NCBI GenBank assembly: GCA_014239435.1 | Contig: JAAZYX010000017.1 | Location: 1 to 64,000, forward strand | Length of the DNA stretch: 64,000 bases | Reading direction: 5' to 3' | From: Fidelibacterota bacterium | Lineage (GTDB): Bacteria > Fidelibacterota > Marinisomatia > Marinisomatales > TCS55 | Part shown: positions 17,881 through 27,614 of the stretch, piece after piece | How positions within the stretch are numbered: position 1 is the stretch's first letter | Layout: each line of letters begins with the position of its first letter | Made by a program: the position numbers and the translations under genes | The notes under the pieces: generated by a model | The model's input: only the letters and a program-made list of their open reading frames with translations | Databases searched by the model: none | What the model was told of the DNA's origin: nothing

Positions 17881-18918
17881 ATGAATCGTCAACCCCAAAT
17901 TTCAATCATTGTTTTGAATTATAATGGGCTTCGTTTCTTAAAAACGTGTTTTGACTCTCTGAGAAAAACAACGTACGCAAATGTGGAAATCTTGATGGTT
18001 GACAATGCTTCCAACGATGAAAGTGTACCATTTGTAAGAACCCATTATCCTGAGGTAAATATTGTTGAAGCCGGCGGAAACCTTGGTTACAGCGCAGGAA
18101 ATAATCTGGGAATCAAGCATGCTTCGGGTGAGTTTGTGGTGCTACTGAATAATGATGTGGAAGTTACTTCCGGTTGGCTTGAGCCAATTATTGAAGAATT
18201 TTTGTCGGATGAATTGATCGCCGCCGTTCAGCCAAAAATCAGGCATATGATACACAGAGATGAATTTGAATATGCCGGCGCTTCCGGCGGTTTTATGGAT
18301 ATCTTTGGATTTCCTTTTTTGCGCGGAAGGGTATTTTATACTATCGAAAAAGACACAGGACAATATGATGAAAACCGGGACTTATTTTGGGCCTCCGGTG
18401 CTTCGATAGCCATTCGGAAAAGTGTCCTTGAAAAAACCGGCGGACTGGATGACGACTTTGTACATCATATGGAAGAAATTGACTTATGCTGGAGAATGCT
18501 GCTTCAAGGATACCGCCTTCGTATTCGAACGGATTCTATGATTTATCATTATGCCGGAGGTACCATTAAGCCTGACAGTTTTATGAAGGTATATTGGAAT
18601 CACAGGAATAGTGTATTTATGATGATAAAGAATTATTCTAGAAAACGTCTAGCCTATTTGCTTCCCGTTCGAATTGTATTGGATTATCTGGTTGTGATAA
18701 AAGCAGCGTTAACATGTGATTTGGAAAAAATTTCCGCTGTATTGGAAGGACATAAATGGCTCATCCGACATATACCAATGATAAGAATAAAGCGGAAAAA
18801 TGTTCAAATTAATCGAAAGGTGAATGATGCATCTTTGGATCATCTGATGCTTCATCGAAGTATAGCAATTGATTATTTTCTTCGTAATAAATTAACCTTC
18901 AACGACGTATGGCAATAG
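17881..18918 (+). CDS. Family 2 glycosyltransferase
   Basis: A 345-residue GT-A fold inverting glycosyltransferase resembling rhamnosyltransferases. It shows the N-terminal strand ISIIVLNYNGLRFLKTC, the nucleotide site V-D-N-A-S-N-D-E-S, the N-L-G-Y-S-A-G-N-N-L-G motif, an LLNNDVEV motif in the DXD position and an acceptor-side HMEEIDLCWR. It would add a sugar to a lipid-linked or surface glycan on the cytosolic face. It overlaps the next gene by 10 nt and heads a four-gene sugar cluster. Confidence 0.87.
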   Translation: MNRQPQISIIVLNYNGLRFLKTCFDSLRKTTYANVEILMVDNASNDESVPFVRTHYPEVNIVEAGGNLGYSAGNNLGIKHASGEFVVLLNNDVEVTSGWLEPIIEEFLSDELIAAVQPKIRHMIHRDEFEYAGASGGFMDIFGFPFLRGRVFYTIEKDTGQYDENRDLFWASGASIAIRKSVLEKTGGLDDDFVHHMEEIDLCWRMLLQGYRLRIRTDSMIYHYAGGTIKPDSFMKVYWNHRNSVFMMIKNYSRKRLAYLLPVRIVLDYLVVIKAALTCDLEKISAVLEGHKWLIRHIPMIRIKRKNVQINRKVNDASLDHLMLHRSIAIDYFLRNKLTFNDVWQ

Positions 18919-19643
18919 ATTCAAAAAGGGTAATCATTACCGGAGGAAGCGGACTTCTGGGTACGGAGATTCAAAAATGTGCTCCCGGAATTATAGCGCC
19001 CAAGCATGGTCAATTCGATATAAAGAATCTTTCCGCCATGGAAGAATGGGTTTCTCAATCAGACGTAACAACGCTTATTCATGCTGCTGCTTTTACATCG
19101 CCACCCAAGGCAGAAAAAGAACCAATGGATGCAATGTCGGCTAATATCACCGGCACGGCAAATGTAGTTCAAGTGTGTTCCAAGCATGATTTAAGATTGG
19201 TGTATCTTTCAACCGATTATGTGTTTTCAGGTGATGAAGGGAATTATTCCGAATCCGATGATTTAAATCCTCAAAATTTGTATGCATGGTCAAAACTTGG
19301 TGGAGAATGTGCGGTTAAGATGTATAAAAATTCTCTCATTGTCCGGACTTCATTTTGCGAACCGGTTTTTCCGTACGATAAAGCATTTGCTGACCAGTAT
19401 ACTTCAAGGGATTCGGTTGAAGTGATAGCTCCGATGATTCTGGATGTTGCGCTAAACGAAAGTTTAACCGGAATCATTCATGTTGGAACAGAACGAAAAA
19501 CAGTAAAAGAGCTCGCCATAAAATTGGGGAAAACCGATGTAGGAGATTTATTGCGGAATGAAGTTCCCTTTAAGGTTCCATTCGATACATCTTTAAATCT
19601 TGAACGCTTCAATGCTGTAAAAAATAAGGAATCGGATTCATGA
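18909..19643 (+). CDS. RmlD-like sugar-nucleotide reductase (extended SDR)
   Basis: A 244-residue extended short-chain dehydrogenase. It carries the NAD(P) motif TGGSGLLG (about 11-18), a Ser-Thr-Asp-Tyr-Val-Phe-S-G active-site strand and the YAWSK catalytic pair. It resembles dTDP-4-dehydrorhamnose reductase but is about 40-50 residues shorter, lacking part of the C-terminal substrate domain. It overlaps the epimerase gene by 4 nt. Given the neighbours it probably completes a deoxysugar, though its substrate is uncertain. Confidence 0.75.
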   Translation: MAIDSKRVIITGGSGLLGTEIQKCAPGIIAPKHGQFDIKNLSAMEEWVSQSDVTTLIHAAAFTSPPKAEKEPMDAMSANITGTANVVQVCSKHDLRLVYLSTDYVFSGDEGNYSESDDLNPQNLYAWSKLGGECAVKMYKNSLIVRTSFCEPVFPYDKAFADQYTSRDSVEVIAPMILDVALNESLTGIIHVGTERKTVKELAIKLGKTDVGDLLRNEVPFKVPFDTSLNLERFNAVKNKESDS

Positions 19644-20596
19644 AAATTTTTGTTGCCGGAGGCGCGGGATATATAGGATCGAGACTTGCTCCGGATTTGC
19701 TCATACATCATTACGACGTAACAGTAGCGGATTTAATGTGGTTTGGAAATCATTTACCCGAAGGTGTAAATCTCATTGAAAAAGATGTATTTGATTTGAC
19801 TTCAAAGGATTTAGACGGATTTGATCAAGTCATTTTTTTAGGTGGAGTGTCGAACGATCCCATGGCAGAATTTTCTCCGTCCACCAATTTTATTTCTAAC
19901 GCCGCAGCACCGGGCTATCTTGCCTACATCGCCAAAGAGGCAGGTGTCAGCCGATACATTTATGCAGATTCATGTTCTGTTTACGGGTATGCCGCAGATC
20001 AATTGTACAGTGAAACCGATCCGGTAACATGCTCCTATCCGTATGGACTTTCGAAGCTTCAGGGTGAGTTTGGTGCGATGCAACTTCAGGATGATTCCTT
20101 CTCGGTCATTTGCCTGCGTCAAGGCACTGTTTCCGGCTACAGCCCGCGTATGCGGTTTGATCTTATTATTAATACCATGTATATGTCTGCAATGACCCAG
20201 AAAAAAATTACGGTTAATAATCCGTCTATTTGGCGACCGATTCTTGCGATTGAGGATGCAGTAATGGCTTACATACGATCAATTCAGGCAGATCCGAAAA
20301 TCAGCGGCATTTTTAATGTAGCATCAGGCAATTTTACCGTTGGGCAGGTTGCGGACAGGATATGGGAAACACTTTCGAAAAAATTTGGAATGCAGATTGA
20401 TATGGATATAAAAAATATAGAAGATTACCGGAATTACAAAGTTACCACTCAAAAGGCGCAAAATGTTTTAGGCGCAAAATTTAAGGGTTCCATTGAATCG
20501 GTTTTATCTGAACTTGCTCAAAATTTTCCTGAAGGATTTGCTTTTGATCAGGACAATTTTTACAATATCCGGGTATTTGAAAAGCTGTTTAAATAA
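19640..20596 (+). CDS. NAD-dependent sugar-nucleotide epimerase/dehydratase
   Basis: A 318-residue extended SDR with AGGAGYIGS at the N-terminus, a D-S-C-S-V-Y-G active-site strand and the YPYGLSK catalytic Tyr/Lys (about 134-140). The family covers 4-epimerases and 4,6-dehydratases of UDP-, GDP- and dTDP-sugars. In this cluster a classical rmlA and rmlB are missing, so it may make the keto-sugar used by the RmlC-like enzyme, but no step is proven. It overlaps the RmlD-like gene (ATGA). Confidence 0.8.
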   Translation: MKIFVAGGAGYIGSRLAPDLLIHHYDVTVADLMWFGNHLPEGVNLIEKDVFDLTSKDLDGFDQVIFLGGVSNDPMAEFSPSTNFISNAAAPGYLAYIAKEAGVSRYIYADSCSVYGYAADQLYSETDPVTCSYPYGLSKLQGEFGAMQLQDDSFSVICLRQGTVSGYSPRMRFDLIINTMYMSAMTQKKITVNNPSIWRPILAIEDAVMAYIRSIQADPKISGIFNVASGNFTVGQVADRIWETLSKKFGMQIDMDIKNIEDYRNYKVTTQKAQNVLGAKFKGSIESVLSELAQNFPEGFAFDQDNFYNIRVFEKLFK

Positions 20597-20605
20597 AGAG
20601 AAAAA

Positions 20606-21166
20606 ATGAAAGCCGAAACGACTCATATTGATGGATTAATCGTACTTCACCCAAATGTGTTTGAGGATGACCGCGGCTTTTTTATGGAGGCTTACAAGCA
20701 TTCTGTTTTTAATGATCTTGGAATAACAACAGAATTTGTGCAGGATAATCATTCAAAATCTTCCAAGCATGTTGTAAGAGGGCTTCATTTCCAGTGGAAT
20801 CCGCCCATGGGGAAACTGATGCGAGTCACACGTGGAAGTGCTTTTTTGGTAGCCGTTGACATTCGGCATGGTTCTCCCACTTTGGGGGAATGGTATGGCC
20901 GTGAAGTGAATGAAGAAAATAAATTACAGATTTTCGCACCTTCAGGATTTGCCCGCGGTTTTTGCTCATTAAGTGATATAACGGAAATTCAGTATAAATG
21001 TACAGGAGAGTATAACTCTGCCGGCGAAGGAGGCATTCGGTGGAATGATCCTGAGATTGGCGTGAAATGGCCGGTGGACAATCCTGTATTATCTGAAAAA
21101 GATAAAAAAGCCCAAACGTTGAATGAATGGCTTAAAACAGAAGCCAGCCGCAATTTTTTAGTTTAG
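20606..21166 (+). CDS. rmlC: dTDP-4-dehydrorhamnose 3,5-epimerase family protein
   Basis: A 186-residue cupin. It shows the family motifs F-x-D-D-R-G-F-F-M-E-A, FVQDNHSKSSKHVVRGLHFQ (with the catalytic His), KLMRVTRGSAF and the late F-A-R-G-F motif. RmlC epimerises C3 and C5 of dTDP-4-keto-6-deoxyglucose on the way to dTDP-L-rhamnose. It is the last gene of the glycan cluster and converges with the next gene; the two stop codons overlap by 4 nt. Confidence 0.88.
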   Translation: MKAETTHIDGLIVLHPNVFEDDRGFFMEAYKHSVFNDLGITTEFVQDNHSKSSKHVVRGLHFQWNPPMGKLMRVTRGSAFLVAVDIRHGSPTLGEWYGREVNEENKLQIFAPSGFARGFCSLSDITEIQYKCTGEYNSAGEGGIRWNDPEIGVKWPVDNPVLSEKDKKAQTLNEWLKTEASRNFLV

Positions 21167-22017
21167 TTTTCTTTTTCTTTTACAATATTTTTCAACAAAA
21201 TTGCTTCACTTCGCGGGTCCATATCGCTTAACCTGATTAACATTGAATCCAGGCGAAGAGTGGTAAAAGCATTTACAAATTCTTCTGTGTGAGCTTTAAT
21301 AAAATACTGTGTTCTTGCTCTGGGAAATCGCTCATACACCAATTCAAAATTCTGCATCATCGATTGAAATTCCTTAAGTGCTTCATCCGGCTCACCCAAT
21401 TCGAATAATTCCATGCCATAATAAAAATTGAATTTTCCCTCGCGAAACGCAGTGTTGTCTGTGATATCATTAACCATTTTTGTCCTTGAGGACCATCCCT
21501 TTGAATAATCCGATGCGATGCCCCTCAATGCAATGGTTCTTGCTTTTTCTATATGCGCCGTTCCGCGAAATGGTTCATATGTATCCATTTCTCCCGCAAG
21601 AATAAGATGGGCGTAAAATGCAAGAAAACCTCCCAGCGGATCGAACTGAACGGGATCGTAAAAAATGGATCCACCGGAATTATAAAAAAATTGAACTGAG
21701 TTGTCGAAAAACCGCTGATCTGTATCCGTAGAAAACAACGCCTGAATCAAATATGTATTTTGAGAGCCTTTCGATACTGCTCCCTCAAAAATGAATTGAA
21801 TATTCAATGGAATATTGAGGTCTTTCCATTCATCATCCCATAAAGTCTGTTGAAAAAATCTTTGAATCTCAGCAGATAATGATGTGATTTCCTGGCGTTC
21901 GCTTCCTCTCAAAAGACGGTCGTTTAATGTAACGGATACCTTGCCGAACTGGGCGAATGCCGTAGAAAATAATACCGTAAAGCACCAAATCCGAAATCGG
22001 TTGTATTGTAGCTTCAT
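21163..22017 (-). CDS. DUF4835/PorD-like exported protein
   Basis: A 284-residue secreted protein (signal MKLQYNRFRIWCFTVLFSTAFA). The order of elements matches DUF4835: an N-terminal V-T-V-N-like strand (VSVTLNDRLLRGSERQE), a QRFFQQTLWDDEWK helix, the L-G-G-F-L-A-F-Y-A-H-L-I-L-A-G motif, G-W-S-S-R and a final helix (DMDPRSEAILLKN). In Bacteroidota this family is PorD, a type IX secretion accessory factor. I start at ATG 22017 because a GGAAG ribosome site lies upstream and the signal peptide begins there. No other type IX gene is in the window. Confidence 0.7.
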   Translation of the reverse strand: MKLQYNRFRIWCFTVLFSTAFAQFGKVSVTLNDRLLRGSERQEITSLSAEIQRFFQQTLWDDEWKDLNIPLNIQFIFEGAVSKGSQNTYLIQALFSTDTDQRFFDNSVQFFYNSGGSIFYDPVQFDPLGGFLAFYAHLILAGEMDTYEPFRGTAHIEKARTIALRGIASDYSKGWSSRTKMVNDITDNTAFREGKFNFYYGMELFELGEPDEALKEFQSMMQNFELVYERFPRARTQYFIKAHTEEFVNAFTTLRLDSMLIRLSDMDPRSEAILLKNIVKEKEN

Positions 22018-22091
22018 AACTTCCGAAAATACAAAACTTGATTTGAGGCAACAATCATTCAAATTTTGGATACTTACTCGTAATTTTTAAG

Positions 22092-23510
22092 ATGGCTAAT
22101 CTTTCAGAATTGATACAGAAAAAAAGTGACGTGGCTGAAATCCTTCAGCTCGCCGGAAAGATCGGTGTTAAAACCGGCATGGATACCTACGTGGTTGGCG
22201 GATATGTTCGTGACTTATTTCTGGGAAGGCCAGTAAAAGAAATTGATCTGATGGTTGTTGGCGACGGAATTGCTTTTGCGGAAGTGCTGGCGAAAGAGAT
22301 GGGAATTAAAAAAGTGGTTACATTTGAAAAATTCGGCACGGCGCATATTCCAAGCAAACCATTCCCAATTGAAGTAACCGGCGGAAGGACGGAAGCGTAT
22401 GAAAAAGAATCAAGGAATCCACAAAAAATTGAGTCTGCGGATATTAATACAGATCTCATGCGGAGAGATTTTACCGTGAATGCAATGGCGGTAAATCTAA
22501 TGCCAGATGCTTTCGGAGAACTGATTGATCCATTTCAGGGAATTGCGGATTTGCAGGCAAAGCACCTCATTACACCTCTCAGCGCCGATGAAACCTTTTC
22601 TGACGATCCGTTAAGAATGATGCGGGCAGCGTATTTTGCGTCCGAACTAAATTTTGATCTGGATGATAAATGTCTCAAAGCGATGGCGAAAAACTCAGAC
22701 CGAATCACGATTGTTTCCCAAGAAAGAATTACGAATGAATTTATGAAGATACTTGCTTCCCCAGTGCCAAGTATCGGATTAAGAATTTTACAGACAACGG
22801 GATTGCTGAAAATTGTATTTCCTGAAATTGAGGAAATGGTCGGGCTTGAGCAAACCAGTAAATGGCATCATAAGGATATTTACAATCATACGCTCCAAGT
22901 GGTTGACAATGCGGCGGCTTTGTCTGAAAAATCGGAACTGCGGTTCGCAGGACTTGTGCACGATATAGCAAAACCACGAACGCGCAGATTGGATAAAAAT
23001 AAGGGATATACTTTTCATGGTCATGACGAAATTGGTGCGCGGATGGTTGGTAAAATTTCAAAACGGATGAAACTTTCGAATGACCTAAAAGATTACCTTC
23101 AGAAATTAACGAGACTTCACTTGAGGCCAATTGCGCTCGCTCAGGAAAATGTAACGGATGCAGCCATCCGCCGGCTGATGGTAGCAGCAGCGGAAGAAAT
23201 GGATGATCTTATGAAGTTGTGCAGGGCAGATATTACGAGCCAAAATCCCAAATTGGTCAAAAGATACATTGGAAACTTTGAGCGTGTTGAAGACAGGATG
23301 CAGGATGTTCAGGAAAGAGACGCCATGAAAGCATTTCAATCGCCGGTCCGCGGGGATGAAATCATGAAGATATGCGGATTGAAGGAAGGTAAATCAATTG
23401 GGAAGATTAAAACGAAAATTGAATCCGCCATCCTGAATGGCGATATTGAAAATACTCACGAAGCGGCATTGCAGTTTTTATTAGAGAATAAAGATGAAAT
23501 TCTCTCATAG
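22092..23510 (+). CDS. cca: CCA tRNA nucleotidyltransferase / poly(A) polymerase family
   Basis: A 472-residue class II nucleotidyltransferase with an HD domain. It shows GGYVRD (36-41), RRDFTVNAMA (125-134), the DPLRMMRA helix and the HD pair H291-D292 in GLVHDIAKP. It would add or repair CCA at tRNA 3' ends, which this genome needs because the tRNA-Asn gene at 55967 does not encode CCA. The metal motif reads E50-I-D52 in place of the usual D-x-D; the swap is conservative but notable. Confidence 0.85.
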   Translation: MANLSELIQKKSDVAEILQLAGKIGVKTGMDTYVVGGYVRDLFLGRPVKEIDLMVVGDGIAFAEVLAKEMGIKKVVTFEKFGTAHIPSKPFPIEVTGGRTEAYEKESRNPQKIESADINTDLMRRDFTVNAMAVNLMPDAFGELIDPFQGIADLQAKHLITPLSADETFSDDPLRMMRAAYFASELNFDLDDKCLKAMAKNSDRITIVSQERITNEFMKILASPVPSIGLRILQTTGLLKIVFPEIEEMVGLEQTSKWHHKDIYNHTLQVVDNAAALSEKSELRFAGLVHDIAKPRTRRLDKNKGYTFHGHDEIGARMVGKISKRMKLSNDLKDYLQKLTRLHLRPIALAQENVTDAAIRRLMVAAAEEMDDLMKLCRADITSQNPKLVKRYIGNFERVEDRMQDVQERDAMKAFQSPVRGDEIMKICGLKEGKSIGKIKTKIESAILNGDIENTHEAALQFLLENKDEILS

Positions 23511-23540
23511 AAATATCAATCCTTTCACTTGATACGAGAA

Positions 23541-23566
23541 CGGGTCTTAGCCTAACTTAAGTCCCG
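23541..23566 (+). promoter_or_regulatory. Imperfect hairpin in the gatC leader
   Basis: CGGGTCTTAG pairs with TTAAGTCCCG around CCTAAC (one mismatch, one G.U). No T run follows, so it is not a classical terminator. It lies 17 nt before gatC and could be a leader structure or a weak Rho-type end of the cca transcript. Confidence 0.3.
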
Positions 23567-23582
23567 AAACGGTCTCCATTTA

Positions 23583-23906
23583 ATGTCAGATTCCCCAAAA
23601 GTCACTCAGGCGGATGTCCTGAAAATAGCTGAACTTGCACGGCTCACTCTCAGCGATGAAGAACTGCCGATATTCACTGAGCAATTCAATAAGATATTGA
23701 ATCACATGGATCAGTTAAATGAGGTGGATACGGATGGTGTCGAACCTCTCAGCCATGTGCTGGATTTGGTGAATGCAACCCGCGAGGATAAACCGGAAAA
23801 ATCGCTGGATCAGGAAACTGTGTTGAATCTGGCGCCAAAATCAAAAAATGGGCATATTGCTGTCCCGTCGGTAATTCAAAAGTCTGATAAAGAGGCATCA
23901 AAGTGA
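23583..23906 (+). CDS. gatC: Asp-tRNA(Asn)/Glu-tRNA(Gln) amidotransferase subunit C
   Basis: A 107-residue GatC, the small belt subunit that stabilises the GatA-GatB amidotransferase making Gln-tRNA(Gln) and/or Asn-tRNA(Asn). Seen are V-L-K-I-A-E-L-A-R-L-T-L-S-D-E-E-L, the helix Q-F-N-K-I-L-N-H-M-D-Q-L-N-E-V-D-T and the VEPLSHVLDLVNATREDKP region. gatA and gatB are elsewhere. Its TGA overlaps the GTG of kdsB. Confidence 0.93.
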   Translation: MSDSPKVTQADVLKIAELARLTLSDEELPIFTEQFNKILNHMDQLNEVDTDGVEPLSHVLDLVNATREDKPEKSLDQETVLNLAPKSKNGHIAVPSVIQKSDKEASK

Positions 23907-24604
23907 CGGCTGTCGGCGTAATACCGGCCCGGCTCAATTCCACCCGATTCCCCCGTAAGATACTTGCCCTTATTCAAGAAAAACCAATGGTAGCTGTTAT
24001 TGCTGAGCGAGCACAACAATCAGAAAAACTGGATAAAATCATCATCGCCTTGGATAGTGAAGTTGCACAAGATGCGCTGAAATCGTATAAACTCAATACA
24101 GTTATGACATCGGAAAACCATCAGTCGGGAACTGATCGCGTATCGGAGGCGGTCGCAAATGAACCTGCAGATATTATAATTAACATTCAGGGAGATGAAC
24201 CGGGATTAGATCCTGCAATTCTGGATGCCATGGTTGAAAAACTTAATGAACCGTGCGTAGATATGGTTACGGTAATTTCCACTGTAATTACACCGGAAGA
24301 CATTCTCAATCCAAATGTTGTGAAGGTGCTTTTAGATGAAAATGAGATTGCCATTTCCTTCACACGTGAGGCGAGCAATTGGGGATCGGCCGGGTATTTT
24401 CGGCACGTCGGATTGTACGGTTTTACAAAAGACACCTTGAACAAATTTACAAAGCTGCCGCCGTCCGAATCTGAGAAAACCCATTCATTAGAACAACTCC
24501 GCGCGTTGGATAACGGGATTACGATTCATACTGTTGTAACCGATTATCCGCATTACGGGATTGACACTGAAGAAGATTTATTGAAATTTGAAGCGTATGG
24601 CTAA
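23903..24604 (+). CDS. kdsB: 3-deoxy-manno-octulosonate cytidylyltransferase
   Basis: KdsB activates Kdo with CTP to CMP-Kdo for the LPS inner core. The 233-residue protein starts at a GTG that overlaps gatC (GTGA) and carries VIPARLNSTRFPRK (nucleotide loop), the NIQGDEPG motif that holds Mg, and the late H-Y-G-I-D-T-E-E-D-L motif. With kdsA and kdsC two genes on, the window holds three of the Kdo pathway steps. Confidence 0.93.
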   Translation: MTAVGVIPARLNSTRFPRKILALIQEKPMVAVIAERAQQSEKLDKIIIALDSEVAQDALKSYKLNTVMTSENHQSGTDRVSEAVANEPADIIINIQGDEPGLDPAILDAMVEKLNEPCVDMVTVISTVITPEDILNPNVVKVLLDENEIAISFTREASNWGSAGYFRHVGLYGFTKDTLNKFTKLPPSESEKTHSLEQLRALDNGITIHTVVTDYPHYGIDTEEDLLKFEAYG

Positions 24605-26216
24605 CCCGGTAAAATACATATTTGTCGTTGGCGGCGTTATTTCAGGATTGGGGAAAGGCATTACAGCCTCATCTATCGGTTACCTGTTAAAAAGCGCAGG
24701 CCTTAGGGTAACTATTTTAAAATTGGATCCGTATCTAAATGTGGATCCTGGAACGATGAATCCCTATCAGCATGGTGAAGTGTTTGTGTTGGATGATGGA
24801 TCAGAAACCGATTTAGATCTTGGCCATTATGAACGGTTTATTGATGTGGATATGCAAAAGAATAATAATGCAACAGCCGGGCAAGTGTACAAAACTGTTC
24901 TTGATAGGGAACGGTCCGGAGATTACCTCGGAGAAACAGTGCAGGTCATTCCACACATTACGGATGAAATAAAAAGCAGAATCCTTGCGGTAAACACACC
25001 TAAAAAATATGATGTTGTCATTTGTGAAGTCGGCGGCACGGTTGGTGATATTGAAAGCCTTCCATTTATGGAAGCCATTCGTCAAATGACGGTGAAGGTT
25101 GGACATCAAAACCACATGATAGTTCATGTAACATTGGTGCCGTATGTGAGAGCGAGCGAAGAACTCAAAACAAAGCCAACGCAGCACTCGGTGATGAAAC
25201 TACGTGAAATCGGTTTGGCACCGGATATTATTCTGTGTAGGTCTGATTACAAATTGAACAAGAGCATCCGGGATAAAATCGCCCTTTTTTGCAACGTACT
25301 CCCAAACCACGTTATTGAAGGAAAAGAAGTGGAAAGTATTTATGAAGTTCCGCTCGTCCTCGAAAATCAAAAAGTTGGCGAACTCATAACAGAGCGCCTC
25401 CAATTGGACAACACTCCTGTTATTGATGAGTTGAAAACATTTATTTCGCGTTATAAAAATCCCAAGCATGAAGTCAAAATTGCCATGTGCGGGAAATACA
25501 ATGAACTGCCCGATGCCTATAAAAGTGTGCTGGAGGCTTTCATTCATTCCGGGGTTGAAAACGATGCTCGAGTAAAAGTGGAATGGATCCACACAGAAGA
25601 CATCAAAACTGACAAAGATGCTGCCCTCGGATTTAAGGGAATAAACGGAATTCTATTATTACCGGGCTTTGGGTCGCGGGGGTCCGAAGGAAAAATTCGC
25701 GCCTGTAAGTTCGCTCGCGAAGAAAAGGTCCCATTTCTGGGAATCTGTCTTGGACTTCAATGCGCAGTAATTGATTATGCCAGAAATGTTTGTGATATGG
25801 AAAAAGCAAACAGCACGGAATTCAATAAATCAACACCTGGGCCCGTTATTGATTTAATGGAATCACAAAAAGCAATTCGTAGAAAAGGCGGCACGATGCG
25901 GTTGGGGGCATACGATTGTGAAATAAAAAGCGGCACTAAAGCATTCGATGCATACGGGAAAATAAATGTTTCTGAACGGCACCGGCATAGATGGGAAGTA
26001 AACAATCGGTACCGATCTAAACTCGAAAATGCAGGTATGATTTTTTCTGGAATTAATACGGAACTGAACTTGGTTGAGATCATAGAATTGCAAAACCATC
26101 CATGGTATGTTGCGAGCCAATTTCATCCTGAATTAAAGAGTCGTGTAAACCAAGCACATCCGCTTTTCAGAGAATTTGTGGCTGCGGCGGTGAAACATAA
26201 AAATGGAAAACATTGA
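24597..26216 (+). CDS. pyrG: CTP synthase
   Basis: A 539-residue CTP synthase that aminates UTP with glutamine and ATP. The synthase domain has [11 protein letters not shown] (P-loop) and [14 protein letters not shown]; the class I glutaminase domain has the nucleophile Cys in LGICLGLQ and the catalytic FHPEL. The ATG at 24597 is preferred over a TTG at 24588; it overlaps kdsB by 8 nt. Its place between kdsB and kdsA couples CTP supply to CMP-Kdo production. Confidence 0.96.
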   Translation: MANPVKYIFVVGGVISGLGKGITASSIGYLLKSAGLRVTILKLDPYLNVDPGTMNPYQHGEVFVLDDGSETDLDLGHYERFIDVDMQKNNNATAGQVYKTVLDRERSGDYLGETVQVIPHITDEIKSRILAVNTPKKYDVVICEVGGTVGDIESLPFMEAIRQMTVKVGHQNHMIVHVTLVPYVRASEELKTKPTQHSVMKLREIGLAPDIILCRSDYKLNKSIRDKIALFCNVLPNHVIEGKEVESIYEVPLVLENQKVGELITERLQLDNTPVIDELKTFISRYKNPKHEVKIAMCGKYNELPDAYKSVLEAFIHSGVENDARVKVEWIHTEDIKTDKDAALGFKGINGILLLPGFGSRGSEGKIRACKFAREEKVPFLGICLGLQCAVIDYARNVCDMEKANSTEFNKSTPGPVIDLMESQKAIRRKGGTMRLGAYDCEIKSGTKAFDAYGKINVSERHRHRWEVNNRYRSKLENAGMIFSGINTELNLVEIIELQNHPWYVASQFHPELKSRVNQAHPLFREFVAAAVKHKNGKH

Positions 26217-27033
26217 TATGAATATTGTATCTGTCGAATCAATTGAATTTGGAAAAGACCCCATGCCTTTGATTGGCGGGCCGTGCGCCATCGAAAGCTT
26301 AGACCATTCTATGAAAATGGCGGAATCCATTAAAAATATTGCGGATAAAGTCGGTTTCCCCTTCGTTTTTAAAAGTTCTTTCGATAAAGCGAACAGAACA
26401 TCCATTCAATCTTATCGCGGTCCGGGATTTGAAGAAGGATTAGAAATTCTTTCTAAAGTAAAATCGCAAATCGGTATACCGATTCTTACGGATATTCATG
26501 AAGCACAGCAGGCAGGTCCTGCGTCAGAAGTGGCAGATATTTTGCAAATCCCTGCATTTTTATGCCGTCAAACGGATTTGTTGGTTGCCGCCGCAAAAAC
26601 TCAAAGTGTTGTAAATGTGAAAAAAGGTCAGTTCCTTTCACCATGGGATGTAAAAAATATCGTGGGAAAATTGACCGAATCCGGTACCGAAAAAATTATG
26701 CTCACTGAACGGGGGCATCAATTTGGGTACAACAATTTGGTTTCTGATATGCGTTCCATTCCCATCATGCAGGAATGCGGATATCCGGTTGTTTTTGACG
26801 TAACTCACAGTGCTCAACTTCCCGGCGGTCACGGAGACAGCACAGCCGGAATGCGGGAATATATTCCTGTTATTGCCCGTGCCGCTGTAGCTGCCGGATG
26901 TGATGCATTATTTATGGAAATCCATGATGACGTTGATTCAGCAAAATCAGATGCAGCTACGCAGTGGCCATTGGATAAACTGAACCATTTATTGGAATCT
27001 TTGAAACGAATTCGAGCCGCCATTTCGTCATGA
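26203..27033 (+). CDS. kdsA: 3-deoxy-8-phosphooctulonate synthase
   Basis: KdsA condenses arabinose 5-phosphate with phosphoenolpyruvate to Kdo 8-phosphate. Of 276 residues, it shows [29 protein letters not shown] and FDVTHSAQ. The Cys in GGPCAIES marks the metal-dependent class, in contrast to the Asn-type enzyme of E. coli. The first ATG overlaps pyrG by 14 nt; ATG 26218, just after the pyrG stop, is an alternative start losing only five residues. Confidence 0.94.
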   Translation: MENIDMNIVSVESIEFGKDPMPLIGGPCAIESLDHSMKMAESIKNIADKVGFPFVFKSSFDKANRTSIQSYRGPGFEEGLEILSKVKSQIGIPILTDIHEAQQAGPASEVADILQIPAFLCRQTDLLVAAAKTQSVVNVKKGQFLSPWDVKNIVGKLTESGTEKIMLTERGHQFGYNNLVSDMRSIPIMQECGYPVVFDVTHSAQLPGGHGDSTAGMREYIPVIARAAVAAGCDALFMEIHDDVDSAKSDAATQWPLDKLNHLLESLKRIRAAISS

Positions 27034-27572
27034 TGTCGGGTCTCAATTCCAAATTGTCAAAAATTCAAATGGTGATTACGGATGTGGATGGTGTCTTAAC
27101 AGATGGATCTATTTATAAAGGACCGGATGGAATGGAACTGAAACGGTTTAATGTATCCGATGGTGCCGGTGTTGCAATTGCCCGCGCCGCGAATTTGAGA
27201 ATGGCCATTATATCCGGAAGACATTCCGACGCAACCGAACAGCGCGCAAAAGAACTCAAAATTGAAGATGTTTACAATGGGTCGCTAAATAAAGTGGCGC
27301 CGTACGAAGAGATAAAAACCAAATACAACTTGAAGGATGAGAATATCGCTTATATCGGCGATGACCTAATTGATATTCCTGTAATGGAATTGGCAGGGAT
27401 TCCGATTGCTGTCAGCAATGCATTTGAACCCGTAAAAGAGGCTGCTGTTTATGTTACAATAACAGCCGGCGGGGACGGCGCATTTCGGGAAGCAGTTACA
27501 TGGATCTTGAAAGAAACCAGACAATACGAAAAAGCGCTCGAAACGTTAAGAAAGACCATTGATCAATCTTGA
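27030..27572 (+). CDS. kdsC: Kdo 8-phosphate phosphatase (KdsC, HAD family)
   Basis: A 180-residue HAD phosphatase without a cap domain, as in tetrameric KdsC. It has the DVDGVLTDG nucleophile motif (about 18-26), SGR (motif II), the motif III lysine near NKVAPYE and GDDLID (motif IV). It removes phosphate from Kdo 8-phosphate and sits directly behind kdsA (ATGA overlap), ahead of the lpt genes. Confidence 0.93.
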   Translation: MMSGLNSKLSKIQMVITDVDGVLTDGSIYKGPDGMELKRFNVSDGAGVAIARAANLRMAIISGRHSDATEQRAKELKIEDVYNGSLNKVAPYEEIKTKYNLKDENIAYIGDDLIDIPVMELAGIPIAVSNAFEPVKEAAVYVTITAGGDGAFREAVTWILKETRQYEKALETLRKTIDQS

Positions 27573-27614
27573 TTCTCAAACATGGTTTCGGGTTTTGTTT
27601 TCTAAAAAATCCTG

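Noticed and set aside
17881-21166. Complete dTDP-rhamnose pathway
   Set aside because: Only RmlC and an RmlD-like protein are present; rmlA and rmlB are absent, and the epimerase could act on another sugar.
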